Assembly (NCBI GenBank): GCA_001282665.1
Contig: LN874947.1
Coordinates: 694,538-758,537, forward strand
Direction: 5' to 3'
DNA from: Clostridiales bacterium mt11
GTDB lineage: Bacteria > Bacillota > Clostridia > Tissierellales > Tepidimicrobiaceae
Length of the DNA: 64,000 nucleotides
Of the stretch, positions 24,512-32,456 are shown piece after piece. The notes beneath the pieces were generated by a model. That model saw only the letters and a list, made by a program, of their open reading frames with translations. It had not been told where the DNA came from and did not search any database. The position numbers and the translations under genes were made by a program. Positions within the stretch are counted from its first letter, which is position 1. Each line of letters starts with the position of its first letter.

Positions 24512-25342
24512 CTATTTTGTTCTTCTTCTTACGATATATTGATTAGATTTCTTATTCTTAGCTCTAGTCTTATATCCTAATGTAGGTTTGCCCCATGGAG
24601 TTAATGGTGATGGCATACCTATTGGGGTTCTACCTTCCCCACCACCGTGTGGATGGTCTACAGGGTTCATAGCACTACCTCTAACGGCAGGTCTAATTCC
24701 CATGTGTCTGCTTCTTCCAGCTTTACCTATTGTAATATTTTCATGATCGATATTTCCTACTTGCCCTATTGTGGCACGACATTCGATTCTTACAAGTCTA
24801 AACTCTCCTGATGGTAATTTAAGTTGAGCATATTTTCCTTCTTTAGCCATCAATTGAGCTTCAGAACCAGCTGATCTAACTAGTTGTCCGCCCTTACCAG
24901 GTTTTAGTTCAACATTGTGAACAGTAGTACCTACAGGAATATTTTTAAGTGGTAAAGTGTTTCCTACTTTGATGTCAGCATCTATACCTGATTCAATAGT
25001 ATCTCCAACTTTTAATCCATAAGGTGCAAGGATATATCTCTTTTCTCCATCAACATAGTGAATAAGTGCTATATTAGCAGTCCTATTTGGATCGTATTCT
25101 ATGGCTGCTACCTTTCCTGGTATACCATCTTTATCTCTTTTAAAATCTATAATCCTATATTTTCTTTTAGCCCCGCCGCCTTTATGACGTACAGTTATTT
25201 TCCCTTGAGCGTTTCTTCCGCCTTTTCTATTTAAACTAACAACCAATGATTTTTCAGGTTCTTTTTTTGTAATATCTTCAAATGTGGAAACAGTCATTTG
25301 TCGAATTGCTGGGGAAGTTGCCTTGTATTTTCTAATACTCAT
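24512..25342 (-). CDS. rplB: 50S ribosomal protein L2
   Basis: Highly conserved protein required for subunit association and peptidyl-transferase folding. The 276 residues contain the hallmark segment around MGIRPAVRGSAMNPVDHPHG with GGGEGR, including the essential His in HPHGGG, and end YIVRRRTK. The N-terminal RKYKATSPAIRQMTV is typical. Confidence 0.98.
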   Translation of the reverse strand: MSIRKYKATSPAIRQMTVSTFEDITKKEPEKSLVVSLNRKGGRNAQGKITVRHKGGGAKRKYRIIDFKRDKDGIPGKVAAIEYDPNRTANIALIHYVDGEKRYILAPYGLKVGDTIESGIDADIKVGNTLPLKNIPVGTTVHNVELKPGKGGQLVRSAGSEAQLMAKEGKYAQLKLPSGEFRLVRIECRATIGQVGNIDHENITIGKAGRSRHMGIRPAVRGSAMNPVDHPHGGGEGRTPIGMPSPLTPWGKPTLGYKTRAKNKKSNQYIVRRRTK

Positions 25343-25372
25343 TATTGTTCCCTCCTTCTTCTAAAACTTTTA

Positions 25373-25663
25373 TTACATTCCTTCAAAGAATTCTATTCTC
25401 TTAGAATCTTCAGTTAAAGTAACTATTGCTTTTTTCCAGCTTGGTCTTCTACCAACGTGTACTCCCATTCTCTTCTCTTTTCCTAACATATTCATAGTGT
25501 TTACTTTATCAACTTTAACATCAAATATGCTCTCTACTGCTTTTTTTATTTCTGACTTATTAGCTTTTTTATCTACTTTAAAAGTATATTTGCCATAAGC
25601 CATATCTTCCATACTTTCCTCTGTGATTATAGGTTTAATAACGATATCGTGTGGAATACGCAT
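25373..25663 (-). CDS. rplW: 50S ribosomal protein L23
   Basis: Exit-tunnel rim protein and docking site for trigger factor and SRP. The 96 residues start RIPHDIVIKPIITEESMEDM and contain YTFKVDKKANKSEIKKAVE and VDKVNTMNMLGKEKRMGVHV. The start overlaps the rplD stop by one base. Confidence 0.98.
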   Translation of the reverse strand: MRIPHDIVIKPIITEESMEDMAYGKYTFKVDKKANKSEIKKAVESIFDVKVDKVNTMNMLGKEKRMGVHVGRRPSWKKAIVTLTEDSKRIEFFEGM

Positions 25664-26286
25664 TATGCAAACACCTCCTCCACTTTTCTTACTGCATCTT
25701 TAGTTATGATAAAGGAGTCAAAATTCAATATATCATAAACATTTAATGTATTAACAAGCGCAGTTTGTACATTAGGAATATTTCTTGCTGCTTTAATTAC
25801 ATTGACATTTTTCTCATCCATCACTACAAGAGCTTTTTTACCAGCTTTTACATTAGCCAATATCTTTGCCATTTCCTTAGTCTTTGGTTGTTCTAAATTT
25901 AATTCTTCTAGTACAATAATTTCGTTATTTACAACTTTTGAGCTCAATGCAGATTTTATTGCTAATCTCTTTACTTTCTTAGGAACTTTGTAGCTGTAAT
26001 CTCTTGGCTTTGGTGCAAATGCAACGCCACCGCCTACCCAGTGAGGTGCTCTAATGCTTCCTTGACGAGCCCTGCCTGTACCTTTTTGTCTCCAAGGTTT
26101 TCTTCCACCACCTCTTACATCAGCTCTAGTCTTAGCCGATTGAGTTCCTTGTCTTTTATTGGCAAGTTGATTTTTAACTACTTCATAAAGTACATGTTCA
26201 TTAACTTCAACGCCAAATATATCATCTTTTAACTCTATTTCTCCTACTTGTTCACCTAACATATTGTAAACATTAACCTTAGGCAT
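25663..26286 (-). CDS. rplD: 50S ribosomal protein L4
   Basis: Early assembly protein whose loop reaches the exit tunnel. In enterobacteria L4 also represses the S10 operon. The 207 residues show PKVNVYNMLGEQVGEIELKD, the tunnel loop RGGGRKPWRQKGTGRARQGS and IRAPHWVGGGVAFAPKPRDY. The structured leader upstream of rpsJ makes autogenous control by L4 a possibility here, but this is inference. Confidence 0.98.
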   Translation of the reverse strand: MPKVNVYNMLGEQVGEIELKDDIFGVEVNEHVLYEVVKNQLANKRQGTQSAKTRADVRGGGRKPWRQKGTGRARQGSIRAPHWVGGGVAFAPKPRDYSYKVPKKVKRLAIKSALSSKVVNNEIIVLEELNLEQPKTKEMAKILANVKAGKKALVVMDEKNVNVIKAARNIPNVQTALVNTLNVYDILNFDSFIITKDAVRKVEEVFA

Positions 26287-26313
26287 ACCACATCCTCCTT
26301 TCCATGTGCTTTA

Positions 26314-26943
26314 CTATTTTTTTATAACAGTTTCTTTTATTACTAATAGTCCGCCTTTTGGTCCTGGAATAGCACCTTTTATAAGTAATAGATTCCTATC
26401 AGAATCTACTCTTACTACTTCAAGGTTTTGAACTGTAACTCTTTCATTACCCATTCTTCCCATTCCCTTAGTTCCTTTAAACACTCTACCTGGATAAGCA
26501 GCTGCAGCTCTTGCGCCTCCTGCTCTATGGTATTTGGAACCATGACTTTCAGGTCCTCTTGAATAATTATGTCTTCTAATTGGTCCTTGAGTTCCTTTTC
26601 CTTTTGATGTACCTACAACATCAATCTTATCACCTTGTTCGAATATATCAGCTTTAATTTCTTGACCAATTTCAAATTCGTCCACATTTTCTACAGTAAA
26701 TTCTTTAATATATTTTTTATATTCTACTCCTGATTTATCAAAATGCCCTTTTAAAGGTTTATTAACCTTGTTTTCTTTTATATCCATAAATCCAACTTGA
26801 ATAGCGTTATAGCCATCATTTTCTACAGTTTTCTTTTGAATAACCTTTAGTGGTCCTGCTTCAACTACAGTTACTGGAATAACAGTTCCATCTTCAGTAA
26901 ATATTTGAGTCATTCCTATTTTTTTACCTATTATATTCTTCAC
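26314..26943 (-). CDS. rplC: 50S ribosomal protein L3
   Basis: Assembly initiator near the peptidyl-transferase centre. The 209 residues start KNIIGKKIGMTQIFTEDGTV, contain IDVVGTSKGKGTQGPIRRHN and PGRVFKGTKGMGRMGNERVT, and end LLVIKETVIKK. It follows rpsJ after 55 bases. Confidence 0.98.
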   Translation of the reverse strand: MKNIIGKKIGMTQIFTEDGTVIPVTVVEAGPLKVIQKKTVENDGYNAIQVGFMDIKENKVNKPLKGHFDKSGVEYKKYIKEFTVENVDEFEIGQEIKADIFEQGDKIDVVGTSKGKGTQGPIRRHNYSRGPESHGSKYHRAGGARAAAAYPGRVFKGTKGMGRMGNERVTVQNLEVVRVDSDRNLLLIKGAIPGPKGGLLVIKETVIKK

Positions 26944-26998
26944 AATTACACCTCCTATTATCCTACAGCGGATTACCCTTGGTAATCATTCTAAGAAA

Positions 26999-27316
26999 TT
27001 ATAACTTTATCTCGATATCAACACCAGCTGGTAGATTCAATTTCATAAGTGAATCTACTGTCTTTTGGTTTGGATTAAGGATATCAATTAGTCTCTTATG
27101 GGTTCTTTGTTCAAACTGTTCTCTTGAATCCTTATATTTATGAACTGCTCTTAAGATTGTAACAACTTCTTTTTCTGTTGGTAGTGGTACTGGACCAGAT
27201 ACATCTGCGCCAGTTCTTTTAGCAGTTTCCACTATTTTTTGAGCTGATGAATCCAATAACTCATGATCATAAGCCTTCAATCTTATCCTTATTTTTTGTT
27301 TACTCTTGTTTGACAT
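26999..27316 (-). CDS. rpsJ: 30S ribosomal protein S10 (NusE)
   Basis: Small-subunit head protein that also acts as the transcription antitermination factor NusE with NusB. The 105 residues contain KQKIRIRLKAYDHELLDSSA, VSGPVPLPTEKEVVTILRAV and HKYKDSREQFEQRTHKRLID. It is the first gene of the superoperon and follows a long structured leader with its own promoter. The binding site GGAGGG lies just before the ATG. Confidence 0.98.
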   Translation of the reverse strand: MSNKSKQKIRIRLKAYDHELLDSSAQKIVETAKRTGADVSGPVPLPTEKEVVTILRAVHKYKDSREQFEQRTHKRLIDILNPNQKTVDSLMKLNLPAGVDIEIKL

Positions 27317-27587
27317 TTAATTCCCTCCCTCTATCGCATGCTTTTTTTGATTTACATGCGACATGGAATTGCCGATACACACTTCCGGGTGTGTTGTAAT
27401 GTTTTTTTATATAAATGGCATAAGCCATATGTGACAATTCCAGTCGCCCGATTTACAACCGGACATTCTCAGCAAAAATTCCCCCGGCACTCAATCCTTC
27501 AAATGTACAGCATGATTTTCCCAATCAATTTAAAAGATTGAGTGCCGGGCAACCTTTTGCATCATCGCAATGCCTAAATTAAAACAC
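27317..27587 (-). promoter_or_regulatory. Structured 5' leader of the S10 operon
   Basis: About 270 untranslated bases lie between the promoter and rpsJ and hold no gene. In transcript order: a 14-bp perfect stem, CCCGGCACTCAATC (27483-27496) against GATTGAGTGCCGGG (27536-27549); a closing stem TGGAATTG (27364-27371) with CAATTCCA (27435-27442) enclosing hairpins ATGGC/GCCAT (27415-27428) and ACACAC/GTGTGT (27377-27394); and TCGCATG/CATGCGA (27334-27361) ending just before the ribosome binding site. The three-way junction layout suggests a protein- or ligand-binding regulatory RNA. I do not recognise it as a named family. An L4 autoregulatory site is one option. Confidence 0.65.
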
Positions 27588-27593
27588 TACTAT

Positions 27594-27622
27594 ATTTTAT
27601 AGTATATAGCAGAAAAACTCAA
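27594..27622 (-). promoter_or_regulatory. Promoter of the S10-spc-alpha superoperon
   Basis: On the minus strand TTGAGT (27617-27622) and TAAAAT (27594-27599) are 17 bases apart, upstream of the folded leader. The remaining stretch up to the tuf stop (27623-27724) holds only AT-rich sequence and the tuf terminator. Confidence 0.7.
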
Positions 27623-27682
27623 GCTTTTTTTACTGTATATATGAATTTTTTTATCTAAATTAATAGATTTAACCAAACATCA

Positions 27683-27709
27683 AAAGAAGGGGCATTAAGT
27701 CCCTTCTTT
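27683..27709 (-). terminator. Terminator after tuf copy 1
   Basis: AAAGAAGGG (27683-27691) pairs with CCCTTCTTT (27701-27709). The T run on the minus strand is short, so some read-through into the S10 operon is possible. Confidence 0.7.
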
Positions 27710-27724
27710 CGGTGTCTTCATTTA

Positions 27725-28918
27725 TTATGCAAGAATTTTAGTTACAACTCCAGACCCTACTGTTCTTCCACCTTCACGAATGGAGAATCTTAATCCTTCT
27801 TCTATAGCTATTGGTGTGATTAGTTCAATTGTAAATTTTGCATTGTCTCCTGGCATTACCATTTCTACTCCTTCAGCTAATTGGATATCTCCTGTTACGT
27901 CTGTTGTTCTAAAGTAGAATTGTGGTCTATAGCCATTGAAGAATGGAGTATGTCTTCCACCTTCTTCTTTTGTTAGTACATATACTTCTGCTTCAAATTT
28001 TGTATGTGGGGTTATACTTCCTGGTTTTGCTAATACTTGCCCTCTTTCGATTTCTGTTCTTTGTACTCCTCTTAATAATGCTCCTATATTATCTCCCGCT
28101 TGAGCTTCATCTAGGATCTTTCTAAACATTTCTACTCCTGTTACTACTACGCTTCTTGATGCTTCCATCATTCCTACTATTTCTACGTTGTCTCCTGTTT
28201 TTACTACTCCTCTTTCTACTCTTCCTGTTGCTACTGTTCCTCTTCCTGTTATACTGAATACGTCTTCTACTGGCATCAAGAATGGTTTGTCTGTATCTCT
28301 TTCTGGCGCTGGAATATCTTTATCTACTGCTTCCATCAATTCTACTATCTTATCTCCCCATGGTCCGTCTGGTTCTTCTATTGCTTTTAATGCTGATCCT
28401 ACTATTATGCTTGTGTTATCTCCATCGAAGTCATATTCTGATAATAGTTCTCTTACTTCCATTTCTACTAATTCTATTAATTCGTCGTCATCTACCATGT
28501 CTGCTTTGTTTAAGAATACTACTATCTTTGGTACTCCAACGTTTCTTGATAACAATATATGTTCTCTTGTTTGTGGCATTGGTCCGTCTGCTGCTGATAC
28601 TACTAATATTGCTCCGTCCATTTGTGCTGCTCCTGTTATCATGTTCTTTACATAGTCAGCATGGCCTGGGCAGTCTACGTGTGCGTAGTGACGGTTTGCT
28701 GTCTCATATTCTACGTGAGATGTTGATATTGTTATTCCTCTTTCTCTTTCTTCTGGTGCTTTATCTATGTTGTCATAGCTCATTATTTGACCTGAGCCAA
28801 ATCTCTTGTTTAATACTGATGTTATTGCTGCTGTTAATGTTGTTTTACCATGGTCTACGTGACCTATTGTTCCTATATTTACGTGTGGTTTGGTTCTCTC
28901 AAAATGCGCTTTACCCAT
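27725..28918 (-). CDS. tuf: Elongation factor Tu, copy 1
   Basis: GTPase that delivers aminoacyl-tRNA to the ribosome. The 397 residues show G1 GHVDHGKTTL, the DCPGHADYV switch, NKADMV and GSALKA. It is the last gene of the str group, 26 bases after fusA. The protein is identical to that of the second copy at 43653-44846, and the DNA differs at only one position that I can find (27755). The codon use is visibly different from the flanking genes, with many repeated T-rich codons, as expected for very high expression. Confidence 0.98.
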   Translation of the reverse strand: MGKAHFERTKPHVNIGTIGHVDHGKTTLTAAITSVLNKRFGSGQIMSYDNIDKAPEERERGITISTSHVEYETANRHYAHVDCPGHADYVKNMITGAAQMDGAILVVSAADGPMPQTREHILLSRNVGVPKIVVFLNKADMVDDDELIELVEMEVRELLSEYDFDGDNTSIIVGSALKAIEEPDGPWGDKIVELMEAVDKDIPAPERDTDKPFLMPVEDVFSITGRGTVATGRVERGVVKTGDNVEIVGMMEASRSVVVTGVEMFRKILDEAQAGDNIGALLRGVQRTEIERGQVLAKPGSITPHTKFEAEVYVLTKEEGGRHTPFFNGYRPQFYFRTTDVTGDIQLAEGVEMVMPGDNAKFTIELITPIAIEEGLRFSIREGGRTVGSGVVTKILA

Positions 28919-28944
28919 TTCTTATTCCTCCTTAATATAAATCG

Positions 28945-31008
28945 TTATTTATTTCCTAAAACTTTTTCTGCAATACTATTTGGCACTGGTTCATAGTGAT
29001 CAAATTGCATTGAATAAGTTGCTCTACCTTGAGTGTTTGAACGAAGGTCTGTAGCATATCCAAACATTTCTGCTAATGGTACAAATCCTTTAACTACTTG
29101 AACACCATTTCTTGGTTCCATACCTTCTATTCTACCTCTTCTCGAGTTAATGTCACCTATAACATCGCCCATATATTCTTCAGGCATAATAACTTCTACT
29201 TTCATAATTGGCTCTAATAATACTGGTTTTGCTTTTGCCATAGCTTCTTTAAATGCCATGGAACCAGCTATCTTAAATGCCATTTCTGAAGAGTCTACCT
29301 CATGGTATGACCCGTCGTAAAGAGTTACTTTTATATCTAAAACTGGATATCCACCAATGATACCAGCATGCATAGCTTCTTGAATTCCTGAATCTACAGC
29401 TGGGATATACTCTCTTGGTATAGCTCCACCTACTATAGAGTTAACAAATTCATAGCCTTCTTCATAAGGTTCAATCTTGATCTTAACATGACCATATTGT
29501 CCACGACCACCAGATTGTCTTACATATTTTGTATCTGCTTCAGCAGGAACTGAAATAGATTCTTTATATGCTACCTGAGGGCTACCTACATTAGCTTCTA
29601 CTTTAAATTCTCTAAGAAGCCTATCTACGATTATTTCCAAATGTAGTTCTCCCATACCAGCTATAATAATTTGACCTGTTTCTTCATTGGTATAAGTCTT
29701 GAATGTTGGGTCTTCTTCAGCAAGTTTTGCTAAAGCTATACTCATCTTCTCTTGACTTGCCTTTGTCTTAGGCTCAATAGCTACCTCAATAACAGGCTCT
29801 GGGAATTCCATAGTCTCTAATACTATTGGATTGTCTACATCACATAGAGTATCTCCTGTTGAAGTATCTTTAAGTCCTACTGCTGCTGCAATATCTCCTG
29901 CGTAGACTTCATCAACTTCTTCCCTTTTGTTAGCATGCATTAAAAGGATTCTACCTATTCTTTCTCTCTTTCCTTTTATAGGGTTATATACATAAGACCC
30001 TGATTTAAGTGTTCCTGAATACACTCTAAAATATGCAAGTTTTCCAACATAAGGATCTGTTACTATTTTAAAAGCTAATGCAGAGAATGGTTCATCGTCA
30101 GAAGAAATTCTTTCTTCTTCTTCATCGGAATCGACTGCTACCCCTTTTACAGGAGGTATATCAATTGGTGAAGGTAAATAGTCTACTATAGCATCTAATA
30201 AAGGTTGAACACCTTTATTTTTATAAGATGATCCACATAATACTGGTGTTATCTCTACTTTAGTTGTAGCAACTCTTATAGCTCTTACTATCTCTTCAGA
30301 AGTGATTTCCTCTCCTTCAAGATATTTAACCATTAAATCCTCATCATGTTCAGCAATATTTTCCAACAAATGTTCTCTATATTCATTGGCTAAATCTTTT
30401 AAATCTTCAGGTATATCAACTATTTCTATATCTTGACCAAGATCATCATTATAAATTCTGGCATTCATATTAACTAAGTCTACGACACCTCTGAAGTTGT
30501 CTTCTTTTCCAATGGGTATTTGTATGGGGACTGGGTTAGCTTTAAGTCTATCTTTTATCATATTTACTGCGTTAAAGAAATCTGCTCCAATGATATCCAT
30601 CTTATTGACGAAAGCCATTCGAGGAACATGATACTTATCAGCTTGCCTCCAAACTGTTTCTGATTGAGGTTCTACTCCTCCTTTGGCGCAAAATACTGCT
30701 ACTGCTCCATCAAGAATTCTAAGAGACCTCTCAACCTCTACAGTAAAATCCACGTGCCCTGGTGTGTCAATAACATTAATCCTATGTCCTTTCCAGTGAC
30801 ATGTGGTAGCAGCAGATGTTATAGTTATTCCTCTTTCCTGTTCTTGTTCCATCCAATCCATCTGCGCAGCACCCTCGTGGGTTTCTCCTAGTTTGTGAAT
30901 TTTTCCAGTATAAAACAATATCCTCTCTGTGGTAGTTGTTTTTCCTGCATCTATATGAGCCATTATTCCTATGTTTCGTATTTTCTCTAATGGAAATTCT
31001 CTGGGCAC
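28945..31008 (-). CDS. fusA: Elongation factor G
   Basis: Translocation GTPase of 687 residues. The G domain has AHIDAGKTTTTERIL, the switch INVIDTPGHVDFTVEVERS and NKMD. Later domains show GMGELHLEIIVDRLLREFKV, GRGQYGHVKIKIEPYEEGYE and RRGRIEGMEPRNG. This is the essential bacterial type in its normal rpsL-rpsG-fusA-tuf place. No residue change typical of fusidic acid resistance was examined in detail. Confidence 0.97.
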   Translation of the reverse strand: MPREFPLEKIRNIGIMAHIDAGKTTTTERILFYTGKIHKLGETHEGAAQMDWMEQEQERGITITSAATTCHWKGHRINVIDTPGHVDFTVEVERSLRILDGAVAVFCAKGGVEPQSETVWRQADKYHVPRMAFVNKMDIIGADFFNAVNMIKDRLKANPVPIQIPIGKEDNFRGVVDLVNMNARIYNDDLGQDIEIVDIPEDLKDLANEYREHLLENIAEHDEDLMVKYLEGEEITSEEIVRAIRVATTKVEITPVLCGSSYKNKGVQPLLDAIVDYLPSPIDIPPVKGVAVDSDEEEERISSDDEPFSALAFKIVTDPYVGKLAYFRVYSGTLKSGSYVYNPIKGKRERIGRILLMHANKREEVDEVYAGDIAAAVGLKDTSTGDTLCDVDNPIVLETMEFPEPVIEVAIEPKTKASQEKMSIALAKLAEEDPTFKTYTNEETGQIIIAGMGELHLEIIVDRLLREFKVEANVGSPQVAYKESISVPAEADTKYVRQSGGRGQYGHVKIKIEPYEEGYEFVNSIVGGAIPREYIPAVDSGIQEAMHAGIIGGYPVLDIKVTLYDGSYHEVDSSEMAFKIAGSMAFKEAMAKAKPVLLEPIMKVEVIMPEEYMGDVIGDINSRRGRIEGMEPRNGVQVVKGFVPLAEMFGYATDLRSNTQGRATYSMQFDHYEPVPNSIAEKVLGNK

Positions 31009-31064
31009 AATACTTCCTCCTTCCTGATTCTACGTCCCCTTTTACACTTTCTACTATTAGCAAA

Positions 31065-31535
31065 CTACCATCTGTAATGTGCGAATGCCTTGTTTGCTTC
31101 TGCCATCTTGTGTGTTTCTTCTCTTTTCTTAACACTTGCACCAGTGTTATTAGCTGCGTCCATTATTTCTTTAGCTAATCTTTCAATCATTGTATTTTCA
31201 CCTCTAGCCCTTGAATAACGAACAAGCCAACGAAGACCTAAAGTTTCTCTTCTCTCTGGTCTAACTTCTACTGGAACTTGATATGTTGCTCCACCAATAC
31301 GTCTTGCTTTAACTTCCAATACTGGCATTATGTTGTTCATGGCTTTATAGAATACTTCTAATGGTTCTTCACCAGTTTTTTCTTCTATATAATCAAATGC
31401 TCCATATACAATACCTTGAGCAGTTCCTCTTTTACCATCAAGCATGATATTGTTTATAAGTTTTGTTACAATTAAATCATTGTATATAGGATCTGGTGTT
31501 ACTTCTCTTTTTGCTATATATCCTTTTCTTGGCAC
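31065..31535 (-). CDS. rpsG: 30S ribosomal protein S7
   Basis: Head assembly initiator near the E site. The 156 residues begin with GTG: MPRKGYIAKREVTPDPIYND, then contain GKRGTAQGIVYGAFDYIEEK and PERRETLGLRWLVRYSRARG. The open frame extends upstream to 31607, but the GTG at 31535 lies 7 bases after GGAGGG and gives the exact family length. The long gap to rpsL is discussed separately. Confidence 0.96.
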   Translation of the reverse strand: MPRKGYIAKREVTPDPIYNDLIVTKLINNIMLDGKRGTAQGIVYGAFDYIEEKTGEEPLEVFYKAMNNIMPVLEVKARRIGGATYQVPVEVRPERRETLGLRWLVRYSRARGENTMIERLAKEIMDAANNTGASVKKREETHKMAEANKAFAHYRW

Positions 31536-31656
31536 TTTGCTTCCCTCCTTAACTATAAAAAGTAGATTCATTGGTACTCGACAGCTTTGTTCTGCCGTTG
31601 TGCACATAAATGCATCTATATATTAATTGGAATAATTCCATTGCATTTTCGCACAA
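31536..31656 (-). promoter_or_regulatory. Structured rpsL-rpsG intercistronic region, possible S7 site
   Basis: This 121-base gap is long for the str operon. In transcript order it can form TGGAATTATTCCA (31628-31640), TGCATTTATGTGCA (31601-31614) and a CGGCAG/CTGTCG hairpin (about 31580-31598). Then comes the rpsG ribosome binding site. In Escherichia coli S7 regulates its operon by binding the same intercistronic interval, so an analogous role is plausible here but unproven. Confidence 0.4.
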
Positions 31657-32073
31657 TTATTTTTTCTTAGGCTTTTTAGCCCCATATTTGGATCTAGATT
31701 GCATTCTTCCATCTACTCCAGCAGCATCTAAAGTACCTCTTACAATATGGTACCTAACACCTGGAAGGTCCTTAACTCTTCCACCTCTTATTAGAACAAC
31801 ACTATGTTCTTGTAAGTTGTGTCCTATACCAGGTATATATGCAGTAACTTCTACCCCATTTGTAAGTCTAACTTTTGCTGTCTTTCTTAAAGCTGAGTTA
31901 GGTTTCTTAGGTGTAACAGTTCTAACAGATGTACAAACACCTCTCTTTTGTGGTGAATTAACAGTAGTTATATTCTTTTTTAAAGAGTTATAGTTGACAC
32001 CTAGTGCTGGGGATTTGGATTTATATACAACCTTTTTCCTACCTTTCCTAATCAACTGATTGATTGTTGGCAT
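31657..32073 (-). CDS. rpsL: 30S ribosomal protein S12
   Basis: Decoding-centre protein. The 138 residues begin PTINQLIRKGRKKVVYKSKS and carry the loops TVTPKKPNSALRKTAKVRL and GHNLQEHSVVLIRGGRVKDL followed by PGVRYH. Lysines in TPKKPNS and GGRVKDLPG are wild type at the usual streptomycin positions. The Asp in KDLPG is the site methylthiolated by RimO in other bacteria. It follows the L7Ae-like gene by 27 bases. Confidence 0.98.
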   Translation of the reverse strand: MPTINQLIRKGRKKVVYKSKSPALGVNYNSLKKNITTVNSPQKRGVCTSVRTVTPKKPNSALRKTAKVRLTNGVEVTAYIPGIGHNLQEHSVVLIRGGRVKDLPGVRYHIVRGTLDAAGVDGRMQSRSKYGAKKPKKK

Positions 32074-32100
32074 AATTGCACCTCCTTTTATTCCAAAGTA

Positions 32101-32343
32101 TTATTTTAATAATGCAGCGCTAGCTGCACTAACATCAATGTTACAAGCTTCGCCTAATTTCTTCATGGATTCAACATATGTTATTTTAATTTGATTTTCA
32201 TTACATATTGTGGCTATTTCATTTATTATCTTCTTTTCTGCATCTCTTGCAATGTATACCATTTCCACTTTTCCATTGGCTAATGCCCTTTTTACTTGTT
32301 TAGTTCCAACTACTTTATTGTCTGTGTTCAATCTATATACCAT
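32101..32343 (-). CDS. L7Ae/L30e-family RNA-binding protein (YbxF-like)
   Basis: An 80-residue protein of the L7Ae/L30e/S12e/Gadd45 family, members of which bind kink-turn RNA. The core motif NKVVGTKQVKRALANGKVEM with VYIARDAEKK and the C-terminal GEACNIDVSAASAALLK are characteristic. In Bacillus the homologue lies at the same place between rpoC and rpsL and associates with ribosomes. Its exact role is not settled. Expression should be linked to rpsL, 27 bases downstream. Confidence 0.85.
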   Translation of the reverse strand: MVYRLNTDNKVVGTKQVKRALANGKVEMVYIARDAEKKIINEIATICNENQIKITYVESMKKLGEACNIDVSAASAALLK

Positions 32344-32372
32344 ATAAGTTTCCTCCTCCTTTTGAACATTTT

Positions 32373-32408
32373 AAAGATTATGTGGACATATTCATCCACA
32401 TAATCTTT
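32373..32408. terminator. 14-bp hairpin between rpoC and the L7Ae-like gene
   Basis: AAAGATTATGTGGA (32373-32386) pairs perfectly with TCCACATAATCTTT (32395-32408). The run of T after the stem on the minus strand is weak (TTTAAAATG), so it may attenuate or process the transcript rather than end it fully. Confidence 0.6.
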
Positions 32409-32456
32409 ATGCCATCAAGAGTCCACTTTAAATTTACACACTAATACATTTTATCA

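Noticed and set aside
28282..28935. Long plus-strand open frame (about 217 codons, Leu-rich) opposite tuf copy 1, repeated opposite copy 2 at 44210-44872
   Set aside because: It is a mirror of the strongly biased tuf codons, has no ribosome binding site and no family resemblance.
31535..31607. 24-residue N-terminal extension of S7
   Set aside because: It would cover the ribosome binding site and the structured gap; the GTG at 31535 gives the standard protein.
32381..32400. TGTGGACAT and TCATCCACA as further DnaA boxes
   Set aside because: Both fall in the arms of a perfect hairpin and have mismatches; there is no cluster.
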